A stretch of DNA of 5,330 bases from an uncultured Faecalibacterium sp. (GCA_945982465.1 CAMFSB010000137.1:1-5330), one strand, 5' to 3'; positions 1 through 5,330 are shown, counted from the first letter of the stretch. The notes: a model not told the origin generated them from the letters alone. Made by a program: numbers and translations.

Positions 1-486
1 ATCCTGCAGGCACTGGAAGATCGCGGAATGCTCGCTGTCCACCGGCAGCAGATTTACGCCGCTGCGGCGCACCGCCCCGGTGACCAGATGCCCGCCGGTG
101 ACCAGGCTTTCCTTGTTGGCCAGGGCCAGATCGTGGCCACTTTCCACCGCGGCCAGGCTGGCGCCCAGGCCTGCAATGCCCACCACGCTGTTCAGCACCA
201 CATCCGGTCCATCCATTGCGGCAAGCTGCGTCAGCCCCTCCGGGCCTTTGAGCAGCCGCGGCGCGCCGGCTGTGCCGGCCAGCGCGCGTTCCAGTTTATC
301 ATACGCGGCCGGGTCGGTCACGCAGACATACCGGGGGTGAAATTCCGCGATCTGCTGCAGCAGCAGCTCCGCCCGGCTGTGGGCCGACAGGCCGAACACC
401 TGATACCCCTGCGCACGGATCACATCCAGGCTTTGGGTGCCGATAGCGCCGGCTGTCCGGAGCAGGGTGATCTTTTTCTGAACCAT
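1..486 (-). CDS. dxr: 1-deoxy-D-xylulose 5-phosphate reductoisomerase (Dxr/IspC), N-terminal part, cut by window edge
   Basis: Dxr converts 1-deoxy-D-xylulose 5-phosphate to 2-C-methyl-D-erythritol 4-phosphate using NADPH and a divalent metal. It is the first committed cytoplasmic step of the MEP isoprenoid pathway. The 162 visible codons hold the N-terminal NADPH-binding domain and the start of the catalytic domain. The ANKESLV block is at residues 123-129, and the metal-site segment VDSEHSAIFQ is at 149-158, with D150 and E152 at the same numbers as in E. coli. The ATG has a good Shine-Dalgarno (GGAAAGGAAA) just upstream, in the 36-base gap after cdsA, so it is probably translated from the same mRNA. 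Oddity: the dinucleotide loop, usually GSTGSIG, reads RTAGAIG at residues 10-16. The rest of the gene (about 220 codons expected) lies beyond base 1. Family assignment is secure; activity cannot be judged from the fragment. Confidence 0.95.
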   Translation of the reverse strand, partial: MVQKKITLLRTAGAIGTQSLDVIRAQGYQVFGLSAHSRAELLLQQIAEFHPRYVCVTDPAAYDKLERALAGTAGAPRLLKGPEGLTQLAAMDGPDVVLNSVVGIAGLGASLAAVESGHDLALANKESLVTGGHLVTGAVRRSGVNLLPVDSEHSAIFQCLQD

Positions 487-522
487 AGCGTTTCCTTTCC
501 TGCTGTGCCGCATTCCGGCCGG

Positions 523-1383
523 TTACCGGTAAAAAGCCATCGTCACCACCATGGTGACAAAGGGGGCGATGAACATCACACTGTCGAAGCGGTCCAGAAT
601 ACCGCCGTGCCCCGGGAAGATCGTGCCGTAATCCTTGATGCCGCACTGCCGCTTGACCACGCTAGCGAACAGGTCCCCGTAAATGCCCAGTACCGCTGCC
701 ACAATGCCCAGCAGCGCGATGATCAGATACATCGAAACGCCGAAATTGGACCGGGTGAACACATCGGTGCGGTCAGCCACGGCCGAATAAATGACCGTGG
801 CCAGCACGCCGAACACCATGGTGCCCAGCACGCCGCCGACCGCGCCCTCGACTGTTTTATTGGGGCTGACCACCGGGCACAGCTTATGCTTGCCGAACGC
901 GCGGCCCGCAAAATAGGCGCAGGTATCGCCGCCCCAGGCAAAGCACAGGATCAGCAGGATAAAAAACACCGCGTCGTACTGATATTTTTCCACCGGCAGG
1001 ATCTGCTTGAGATGGATGAGCGAGTAAAAGCAGTAAATGATGATGCCGCTGTACATGACCAGGCCGCTGGCCTTGGCAAAGCTGACCGTGCCGTTCATTA
1101 CCACCAGATAGATGGCATAAAACACCAGAATGATAAACGAGCTCGGCAGCACCATTCCGCGTACCACAGGCGTATGCGACAGCATAATAAGCAACGTATA
1201 CGGGATCAGCACCAAAAACAGCGGCAGCTCCTTTTTGCCAAAGCCCACGGCGTTGTACACCTCGTGGATGGCGACAATCGTAATAGCGCAGACGATCAGG
1301 TTGAATACGACCGTGTTAAAGGCGAACATCACCAGCGCAAGGACGGTCAGCCCGACCACAGCGGTGATCACTCTTGTTTTCAT
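523..1383 (-). CDS. cdsA: Phosphatidate cytidylyltransferase (CDP-diglyceride synthase)
   Basis: This integral membrane enzyme joins CTP and phosphatidic acid to give CDP-diacylglycerol, the precursor of phosphatidylglycerol, cardiolipin and other phospholipids. The 286-residue length is normal for the family. Most of the chain is hydrophobic; I count about eight or nine probable membrane segments, for example near residues 5-22, 24-40, 53-69, 80-96, 107-122, 137-152, 183-203, 217-235 and 266-283. The CDS-family signature is complete at residues 241-267: S241, K244-R245, K250-D251, PGHGG at 257-261 and DRFD at 264-267. The WGGDTCAYFAGR block (150-161) and SPNKTVEG (173-180) are also present. 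The ATG is preceded by GAGGGAGA inside the 17-base gap after uppS, which supports tight co-translation with uppS. Nothing is truncated or missing. Confidence 0.97.
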   Translation of the reverse strand: MKTRVITAVVGLTVLALVMFAFNTVVFNLIVCAITIVAIHEVYNAVGFGKKELPLFLVLIPYTLLIMLSHTPVVRGMVLPSSFIILVFYAIYLVVMNGTVSFAKASGLVMYSGIIIYCFYSLIHLKQILPVEKYQYDAVFFILLILCFAWGGDTCAYFAGRAFGKHKLCPVVSPNKTVEGAVGGVLGTMVFGVLATVIYSAVADRTDVFTRSNFGVSMYLIIALLGIVAAVLGIYGDLFASVVKRQCGIKDYGTIFPGHGGILDRFDSVMFIAPFVTMVVTMAFYR

Positions 1384-1400
1384 AGCAGTTTATCTCCCTC

Positions 1401-2114
1401 TTATACGCCGCCGAACCTGCGGCTGCGATGGTTGAACTCCTCAATGGCAGCGTCCAGATCGGCCCGTGTAAAATCCGGCCAGAGCACATCGGTATCCACA
1501 AATTCAGAGTATGCGGCCTGCCACAGCATAAAATTGGACAGCCGTTTTTCCCCGCTGGGGCGCAGGATGAAATCCGGGTCTTTCTGGCCGCGGGTATACA
1601 TTGCCGCGCTCATGCGCTCTTCGGTGATCTGCTCGGGGGCAAGCGTTCCCTCCGCCGCCTGCCGGGCCAGCTGCTGCGCGGCGCGCACGATCTCCTGCCG
1701 GCCGCCGTAGTTGACCGCGATGTTCAGCGTCATGCCGGTATTTTGGGCGGTGCGGGCCTCGATATCGTTCATTCGCGCCTGATGCTCGGGCGCCAGCGCC
1801 GTGCGGTCGCCCAAAAAGACAATGCGGTTGTTCTCCTTTTGATAATCGTAGGCCTTTAACAGATATTCGCCGAACAGCTGCATGATTCCGCTTACTTCCT
1901 CGGCGGGGCGTTTCCAGTTCTCGGTGGAAAAGGCATAAAAATACACCGACGCCACGCCCAGTTCGTTGCAGTAACGGGTAATGTCCTGAAAGACCTCGGC
2001 GCCCTTTTTATGGCCGGCCGAACGGGGCAGGCCGCGCTTTTTGGCCCAGCGGCCGTTGCCGTCCATGATAATGCCAATGGACAGGCCCCTGGCAAAATTT
2101 TCCGGGTGCTGCAT
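1401..2114 (-). CDS. uppS: Undecaprenyl diphosphate synthase (cis-prenyltransferase)
   Basis: UppS adds eight isopentenyl units in cis configuration to farnesyl diphosphate. The product is the C55 carrier lipid precursor used for peptidoglycan and other wall polymers. The 237-residue length is typical. Residues known as catalytic or substrate-binding in E. coli UppS all align: D18, N20 and R22 in IIMDGNGRWAKK (15-26), H35, F62-S63 and R69 in YAFSTENWKRP (60-70), R185 and R191 in RPSGEKR, and E204 in AYSEF. The segment just before the catalytic Asp is LSIGIIMDG where HVAIIMDG is usual, a mild deviation. The ATG has a strong AAGGAGAG ribosome site at 2120-2127. A terminator-like hairpin sits directly upstream, so expression may be set separately from frr. 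cdsA follows after 17 bases. The product is probably soluble and acts at the membrane surface. Confidence 0.97.
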   Translation of the reverse strand: MQHPENFARGLSIGIIMDGNGRWAKKRGLPRSAGHKKGAEVFQDITRYCNELGVASVYFYAFSTENWKRPAEEVSGIMQLFGEYLLKAYDYQKENNRIVFLGDRTALAPEHQARMNDIEARTAQNTGMTLNIAVNYGGRQEIVRAAQQLARQAAEGTLAPEQITEERMSAAMYTRGQKDPDFILRPSGEKRLSNFMLWQAAYSEFVDTDVLWPDFTRADLDAAIEEFNHRSRRFGGV

Positions 2115-2128
2115 AAACGCTCTCCTTC

Positions 2129-2185
2129 AAAAAACAGGCCGCGCACACGGCAGCGCAGCCTGCCGCAGCCCTGCGCCCGGCCTGT
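2129..2185 (-). terminator. Intrinsic-terminator-like hairpin between frr and uppS (possible attenuator)
   Basis: Read on the minus strand, ACAGGCCG (2185-2178) pairs with CGGCCTGT (2141-2134). Past a GG bulge the stem can continue with CGCA/TGCG, and an inner hairpin CGGCAG/CTGCCG fills the loop. The outer stem runs directly into six T residues (2134-2129), the hallmark of a rho-independent terminator. The T-run ends one base before the uppS Shine-Dalgarno, so a transcript ending here would carry pyrH-frr but not uppS-cdsA-dxr. The structure is read from sequence; partial termination or attenuation is inference. The loop is larger than usual, which lowers certainty. Confidence 0.7.
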
Positions 2186-2192
2186 ACCAGCC

Positions 2193-2221
2193 GGCGCGCA
2201 GGGGCCTGCAGCCGCCGCGCC
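2193..2221 (-). other. Second GC-rich stem-loop in the frr-uppS gap
   Basis: GCAG (2198-2201) and CTGC (2206-2209) form a short hairpin with a four-base loop. The flanking GGCGC (2193-2197) can pair with GCGCC (2217-2221) across a seven-base bulge. It lies just 5' of the terminator-like hairpin on the transcript. I recognise no known riboswitch, T-box or protein-leader family here, nor a convincing promoter. The rest of the 158-base gap shows no open frame that looks like a gene. The pairing could be a by-product of very high GC content. Confidence 0.35.
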
Positions 2222-2272
2222 TTGTTCGGCGCACGGCACTCTGATCTTACAGTGGCAAAGCACGGCTGCCGG

Positions 2273-2827
2273 TCAGACAGCCATGATCTCCTTCTGCTTT
2301 TCTTCCACGGCGGCGTCCACCTTTTTGATGAACTTATCCGTCAGCTTCTGCACATCTTCTTCCATGGACTTCTGGCCGTCCTCGGTCAGCTCGCCGGCCT
2401 TTTTCATGGCCTTGGCCTTATCCATCGCATCGCGGCGCTCGTTGCGTACCGCCTCCTTGGTCTCTTCGCCCAACTTGGAGACCTCCTTGGCCAGCTGCTT
2501 GCGGCGCTCCTCGGTGGGCGCCGGGAAAGTCAGGCGGATCGCCGTGCCGTCATCAATGGGGTTGATGCCCAGATCGCTGGCCTGGATCGCCTTGGAGATG
2601 GGGCGCAGCAGGCTGCGGTCCCACGGGGTAATGGTGAGGATGCGCGCCTCCGACACGGCCACCGACGCCACCTGCTGCAGGGGGGTGGGCGCGCCGTAAT
2701 ACTCTACCGTGATCTTATCCAGCACGGCCGGGTTGGCGCGGCCCGCGCGGATGGCGGCCAACTCGCGGTTCAGGTGGTCAATGGCACCGTTCATTTTTTC
2801 CTCAAACGCCTTGGTATTGCTGCTCAT
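2273..2827 (-). CDS. frr: Ribosome recycling factor
   Basis: RRF works with EF-G after termination to split the 70S ribosome from mRNA and deacylated tRNA. The protein has 184 residues against the usual 185. The N-terminal helix carries the conserved RAGRANPAVLD segment (27-37). The beta-rich middle domain follows, including YYGAPTPL (43-50) and ITPWDRS (66-72). The long C-terminal helices begin near residue 104. R132, in RNERRD (128-133), matches the arginine needed for ribosome binding in E. coli RRF. The ATG is preceded by a near-perfect AAGGAG with good spacing in the 50-base gap after pyrH, and no terminator is evident between the two genes. It is therefore probably transcribed from the pyrH promoter. 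Its product is cytoplasmic and normally essential. Confidence 0.98.
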   Translation of the reverse strand: MSSNTKAFEEKMNGAIDHLNRELAAIRAGRANPAVLDKITVEYYGAPTPLQQVASVAVSEARILTITPWDRSLLRPISKAIQASDLGINPIDDGTAIRLTFPAPTEERRKQLAKEVSKLGEETKEAVRNERRDAMDKAKAMKKAGELTEDGQKSMEEDVQKLTDKFIKKVDAAVEEKQKEIMAV

Positions 2828-2877
2828 AAGTCATTCTCCTTATCCTTTATATCAGCTGTCAGCGCGGCCGCGCCGCA

Positions 2878-3588
2878 TCATTCCTCATAAACCAGGGTGC
2901 CCACATTCTCGCCCTGCACTGCCCGTGCAATGTTGGCAGGCTCTGCCAGATCGAACACCAGGATGGGCAGCTTGTTGTCGCGGCACAGCGTAGCGGCGGT
3001 ACCGTCCATGACGGCAAGCTGATCTTCCAGCACCTTGGTAAAGGTGAGCGTATCGTATTTTTTTGCATCAGGGTGCTTGTGGGGGTCTTTGTCGTACACG
3101 CCGTCCACCATGGTCGCCTTGAACATGATGTCCGCGCTGATCTCCACCGCGCGCAGCGCCGTGGCCGTATCCGTTGAGAAGAACGGGTTGCCCGTACCGC
3201 CGCCAAACAGCACTACCTTGCCCGCTTCCAGCGCTTTGAGTGCGTCCTTGCGGGTAAAGGGCGGCGCCACCTGCGGCATAACAATGCTGGTGAACACCTC
3301 AGTCTCCACGCCGAGCTGTTCCAGCATATCCGAAACCGCCAGGCAGTTCATCACCGTTGCCAGCATGCCGATCTTGTCGGCCAGGGTGCGTTCCATCTTG
3401 CCGCTGGAGCGCCCGCGCCAGAAGTTGCCGCCGCCTACCACAATGCCGATCTGCGCGCCCAGGTCATGCGCCTGTTTGACGCCCTCGCAGATCGAGCGCA
3501 TCACCGTCTCGTCAAAGCCTGTGCCCTTTTGGCCGCCCAGGGCCTCGCCGCTGATCTTCAGCAGCACACGCTGATATTTCAAAGCCAT
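2878..3588 (-). CDS. pyrH: Uridylate (UMP) kinase
   Basis: PyrH is the bacterial hexameric UMP kinase of the amino-acid-kinase fold. It makes UDP from UMP with ATP, the step that feeds all UTP and CTP synthesis. The 236-residue length is normal. Visible family blocks are the ATP-phosphate segment KISGEAL (11-17), the glycine-rich VVGGGNFWRG (50-59), DKIGMLATVMN (71-81), GGGTGNPFFSTDTA (129-142) and DGVYDKDP (162-169). The start is well fixed: an in-frame TGA lies three codons upstream, so the ATG at 3588 cannot be moved further 5'. The Shine-Dalgarno is poor; only GGGACGG about ten bases upstream resembles one. A strong promoter lies just upstream and pyrH is the first gene of the pyrH-frr unit. 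The usual upstream partners rpsB and tsf are not next to it here. Confidence 0.98.
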   Translation of the reverse strand: MALKYQRVLLKISGEALGGQKGTGFDETVMRSICEGVKQAHDLGAQIGIVVGGGNFWRGRSSGKMERTLADKIGMLATVMNCLAVSDMLEQLGVETEVFTSIVMPQVAPPFTRKDALKALEAGKVVLFGGGTGNPFFSTDTATALRAVEISADIMFKATMVDGVYDKDPHKHPDAKKYDTLTFTKVLEDQLAVMDGTAATLCRDNKLPILVFDLAEPANIARAVQGENVGTLVYEE

Positions 3589-3625
3589 TTTTGTTCACAC
3601 CGTCCCATAGGAATCTGTTTTGTTT

Positions 3626-3654
3626 ATTTTACAATAAAAACCAAATGATGTAAA
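3626..3654 (-). promoter_or_regulatory. Sigma-A-type promoter for pyrH-frr
   Basis: On the minus strand a -35 box TTTACA (3654-3649) and a -10 box TAAAAT (3631-3626) are separated by exactly 17 bases. Each differs from the TTGACA/TATAAT consensus at one position. The spacer and flanks are AT-rich in an otherwise GC-rich window. Transcription would begin near 3619, giving a leader of about 30 bases before the pyrH ATG. The match is seen directly; the start point is inferred from normal promoter geometry. Confidence 0.82.
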
Positions 3655-3694
3655 CACAAAAAGCACCGAAAAAGGTAAAGCCTTTGTGAACACA

Positions 3695-3738
3695 GCAGGG
3701 CCGCCCCTGCCGTGTTGCGGCATCCGGAGCGGCCCTGC
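3695..3738 (-). terminator. Long stem-loop after the kinase gene, probable terminator
   Basis: A perfect 10-bp inverted repeat, GCAGGGCCGC (3695-3704) and GCGGCCCTGC (3729-3738), encloses a 24-base loop that holds an inner TGCCG/CGGCA hairpin. It begins about ten bases after the kinase stop codon, where a terminator is expected, and separates that gene from the pyrH promoter. On the minus strand the stem is followed by TGTGTTC, a poor U-run. On the plus strand it is followed six bases later by TTTTTATT. It may be a weak, rho-assisted or bidirectional terminator, or an mRNA-end stabiliser. Confidence 0.55.
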
Positions 3739-3747
3739 CGGCCGTTT

Positions 3748-4635
3748 TTATTCGGTTTCGTCCTCCTGCACGCCGCGCAGCCGTTCCAGGCCGGGCACAC
3801 AGTGCAGCTCCCTCAGCACCGCGGCGCGGGTGGCCTGCCAGGCGGTCAGCTGTTCCAGCGGCGAATGAAAGCACAGCTGCCCCGCGGCGTTTTGCTGGGC
3901 AGGGATCTCAAGCGTCACACAGGTACCCGGCTGTGCGGGGCGGATGTCGATCTTCCAGCCCATCAGGCGGCTGTATTCGCCGCACAGATACAGGCCGATG
4001 CCCGCGCCGCCCTGAAACTGTTCCCCACTGTGCTCCGGCTGCTTGAACGGCTCAAACGCTGCGGCCGCGGCAGCGGGAGAAATGCCGCAGCCATCGTCTG
4101 AAACGGTCAGTTCCAGCACATCGGCGCGGCGGTTCAAGGCAAAAACAACACACCCGCCCGGCGCACACGCCCGCAGGCCGTTGGACAGCAGGTTCAGCAG
4201 CACCCGTTCGGTAAGGATGCTGTCAGCATAGATCAGATAGTGCTCCTCATCGCTGCAGACCAGCTGCAGGCGCACGCCGATGGCGCGGTAGATCTCGGCG
4301 CTGTCGGCGCAGACGCTCTCCAGCAGGGAGCGAAGATCCAGCAGCTCGCTGTGCGGGGTTACCGCCGAGCACAGGCAGGCGCACACATCCACAAAATTAT
4401 CCGCCAGACGGTTCAGGCAAACCGTGGCGTCCTCGATATCCGTCAATGCCTGCGCGACCTTTTCGCGCGAATAGTCCGGGCCGCTGTGCTCCAGGTGCGT
4501 CTGGAGATATTCCCGGTTCAGCGCGATCAGGCTCAGGGGGCGGGCAAACTCGGACGCCACCGAATGCAGCATCAGCTCACGCAGCTGGACGGACTGTAGA
4601 TCCTGTTCAGATAAATTGTTCTTCTCGTCGGACAT
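3748..4635 (-). CDS. Soluble histidine-kinase-family ATPase lacking the H-box histidine
   Basis: This 295-residue protein resembles the transmitter core of a two-component sensor kinase. It has no membrane segment and no room for a sensor domain: only about 20 residues precede the helical region. The H-box equivalent at 27-34 reads ASEFARPL, where SHELRTPL is typical, so S28 stands in the phosphoacceptor position (+5 to P33) and R32 replaces the usual T/N. The catalytic domain looks intact: N-box LLNLLSN (146-152), G1 DDGCGI (180-185), F-box FEPF (194-197) and G2 GGAGIGL (209-215). A C-terminal stretch of about 45 residues (251-295) matches nothing I recognise. The chosen ATG has a GGAAAGG site at proper spacing. 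A longer in-frame start at 4722 would add 29 residues and overlap the upstream gene by 116 bases, which is less likely. The upstream Spo0A-like regulator overlaps by 29 bases, which suggests coupled translation and a joint job. Its biochemical role is unknown. Confidence 0.85.
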   Translation of the reverse strand: MSDEKNNLSEQDLQSVQLRELMLHSVASEFARPLSLIALNREYLQTHLEHSGPDYSREKVAQALTDIEDATVCLNRLADNFVDVCACLCSAVTPHSELLDLRSLLESVCADSAEIYRAIGVRLQLVCSDEEHYLIYADSILTERVLLNLLSNGLRACAPGGCVVFALNRRADVLELTVSDDGCGISPAAAAAAFEPFKQPEHSGEQFQGGAGIGLYLCGEYSRLMGWKIDIRPAQPGTCVTLEIPAQQNAAGQLCFHSPLEQLTAWQATRAAVLRELHCVPGLERLRGVQEDETE

Positions 4636-5330
4636 TTTGTTCGCCTTTCCCGTTGGCGTCCTGCCGGGCTGCCCATTTGATCGCATAGACAAGGCGGCCA
4701 ACGGTAGGCCTTGCCTCTCCAAGCCCTGTATGCAGCTTGAAATCGCGGTAAGCGGGCGTATTGTTTTCCTCCATACGTTCGATCAGGCGGCGCAGGCCGC
4801 TGTCCACCGCGTCCACGGATACGCCACGCATCTCGCTGACCGTCATGATGATCTGCTTGCGCAGCGCCAGCTTATCATCCGCCTGTTCCGCAATCGTGAC
4901 CGCATCCGTCAGATAACCACATTTTGTGATCTCGCCCTGCACGCCCCAGCTTTCATACAGCCGGCCACAGTACTCCTGCAGCGAATCCTGTTTTGCATGG
5001 TAGAGTGTGCGGGCGCGCCGCGCCAGCGTGCTGAGCTGGTACGGTTTCATGATACAATAATCCGCCCCGCAAGACAAGAGGCAATCGCAGATCGCCATGT
5101 GCGAACGGCACGACAGCACCAGGATCGCCGGCCTGTGCTGCGGCTTTTGTGTTCGGTATTCCTCCATAAAATCCATAGCGTCCATATCGGCCATCTGCTC
5201 ATCCAGGATCAAGGCATCAAACATCCGGCCGGCGCGCAGCTGAGCCAGCAGGGTTTTGCCCCGGCGATACGCGTCGCACTGGGCAAAGCCGCCTGCTTCG
5301 TGCAGATCCTTCACGCTCCCACGCCGCAGG
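4607..5330 (-). CDS. Spo0A-like response regulator (receiver plus Spo0A C-terminal domain), N-terminus beyond window
   Basis: The reading frame is open to the right edge, giving 240 visible residues that lack only the first part of the receiver domain. The receiver keeps the phosphoacceptor Asp (D43 of the fragment, in ILDEQM), the switch Ser (S73, in LVLSC) and the conserved Lys-Pro (K95-P96). The usual MPxxDG after the Asp is altered to MADMDA. From about residue 115 the chain follows the Spo0A DNA-binding domain: a GVQGEITKCGYL segment (129-140) resembling the GVPAHIKGYLYL of Spo0A, the helix-turn-helix region (155-186) and the ARPTVGRLVYAI end block (206-217). The presumed recognition helix (170-186) differs from B. 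subtilis Spo0A at several DNA-contact positions. A GTG at 5314 could be mistaken for a start, but the fold needs more residues upstream. It is probably a paralogue controlling other genes rather than the sporulation master regulator. spo0A usually sits near spoIVB, not pyrH. Confidence 0.82.
   Translation of the reverse strand, partial: LRRGSVKDLHEAGGFAQCDAYRRGKTLLAQLRAGRMFDALILDEQMADMDAMDFMEEYRTQKPQHRPAILVLSCRSHMAICDCLLSCGADYCIMKPYQLSTLARRARTLYHAKQDSLQEYCGRLYESWGVQGEITKCGYLTDAVTIAEQADDKLALRKQIIMTVSEMRGVSVDAVDSGLRRLIERMEENNTPAYRDFKLHTGLGEARPTVGRLVYAIKWAARQDANGKGEQNVRREEQFI
4644..4650 (-). promoter_or_regulatory. Ribosome binding site choosing the kinase start
   Basis: GGAAAGG on the minus strand lies eight bases before the ATG at 4635, inside the 3' end of the upstream regulator gene. 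The same heptamer precedes dxr in this window. It favours the 295-residue kinase over longer in-frame forms starting at 4686 or 4722. Confidence 0.6.

Noticed and set aside
28..1710. 560-codon open frame on the plus strand
   Set aside because: It lies antisense across dxr, cdsA and uppS, all well-identified genes. Its His/Gln/Arg-rich translation resembles no domain, and such frames are common opposite GC-rich genes with biased third positions.
1892..2263. Minus-strand frame of 123 codons spanning the frr-uppS gap and the start of uppS
   Set aside because: Most of it lies out of frame inside uppS, and the portion in the gap encodes Cys/Gly/Ala-rich sequence formed by the hairpins, without a start signal.
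2230..2272. Possible promoter for uppS (TAAGAT as a -10 box in the frr-uppS gap)
   Set aside because: No acceptable -35 box lies 16-18 bases upstream; the best alignment gives CCGGCA. Not listed as a feature.
2010..2890. Long plus-strand open frames (229 and 222 codons) opposite frr and the frr-uppS gap
   Set aside because: They mirror the codon bias of frr, have no ribosome site or recognisable domain, and overlap each other in different frames.
3579..3608. Nine-codon upstream frame (ATG at 3608) overlapping the pyrH start
   Set aside because: No Shine-Dalgarno precedes it and the peptide resembles no known leader; it probably occurs by chance.
3629..3874. 81-codon minus-strand frame covering the kinase end and the pyrH promoter region
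   Set aside because: It is out of frame with the kinase, runs through the stem-loop and promoter, and has no ribosome site or recognisable domain.
4636..4722. Longer kinase start (29 extra residues)
   Set aside because: The extra segment lacks a fitting ribosome site, is Gly/Pro/Arg-rich and unlike a kinase domain, and would overlap the regulator gene by 116 bases.

Overview
The window is a GC-rich stretch (roughly 60% by eye) in which every convincing gene lies on the minus strand, so it reads from right to left. Gene content and order point to a Bacillota chromosome, most likely of class Clostridia. The high GC and an Oscillospiraceae/Ruminococcaceae-like flavour suggest a gut lineage such as Gemmiger, Faecalibacterium or Subdoligranulum. 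That genus-level guess is inference from composition and gene order only.

Right part (5330 to 3748): a regulatory pair. First is a response regulator, cut at its N-terminus by the window edge, with a receiver domain and a Spo0A-like C-terminal DNA-binding domain. It overlaps by 29 bases a soluble, sensor-less histidine-kinase-family protein. That protein keeps its ATP-binding motifs but has serine where the phosphoacceptor histidine of the H-box should be. A large stem-loop follows.

Middle (3747 to 2129): an AT-rich intergenic region carries a near-consensus sigma-A-type promoter that drives pyrH (UMP kinase) and then frr (ribosome recycling factor). The 158-base gap after frr contains an intrinsic-terminator-like hairpin. 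Its T-run ends directly against the ribosome binding site of the next gene.

Left part (2114 to 1): uppS (undecaprenyl diphosphate synthase), cdsA (CDP-diglyceride synthase) and the first 162 codons of dxr (DXP reductoisomerase) are tightly packed, each with its own Shine-Dalgarno sequence. Dxr makes MEP-pathway isoprenoid precursors, UppS extends isoprenoid chains into the lipid carrier for wall synthesis, and CdsA makes the activated phospholipid precursor. The cluster therefore joins nucleotide supply and translation recycling to envelope lipid synthesis. pyrH-frr-uppS-cdsA-dxr is the classic Bacillota order, but rpsB-tsf, which usually precede pyrH, are absent. Their place is taken by the regulatory pair.

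The points most worth a second look are the histidine-less kinase, the divergent Spo0A-like regulator coupled to it, the attenuator-like hairpin before uppS, and an unusual NADPH-loop sequence at the N-terminus of Dxr. No tRNA, rRNA, CRISPR array or mobile element was seen.
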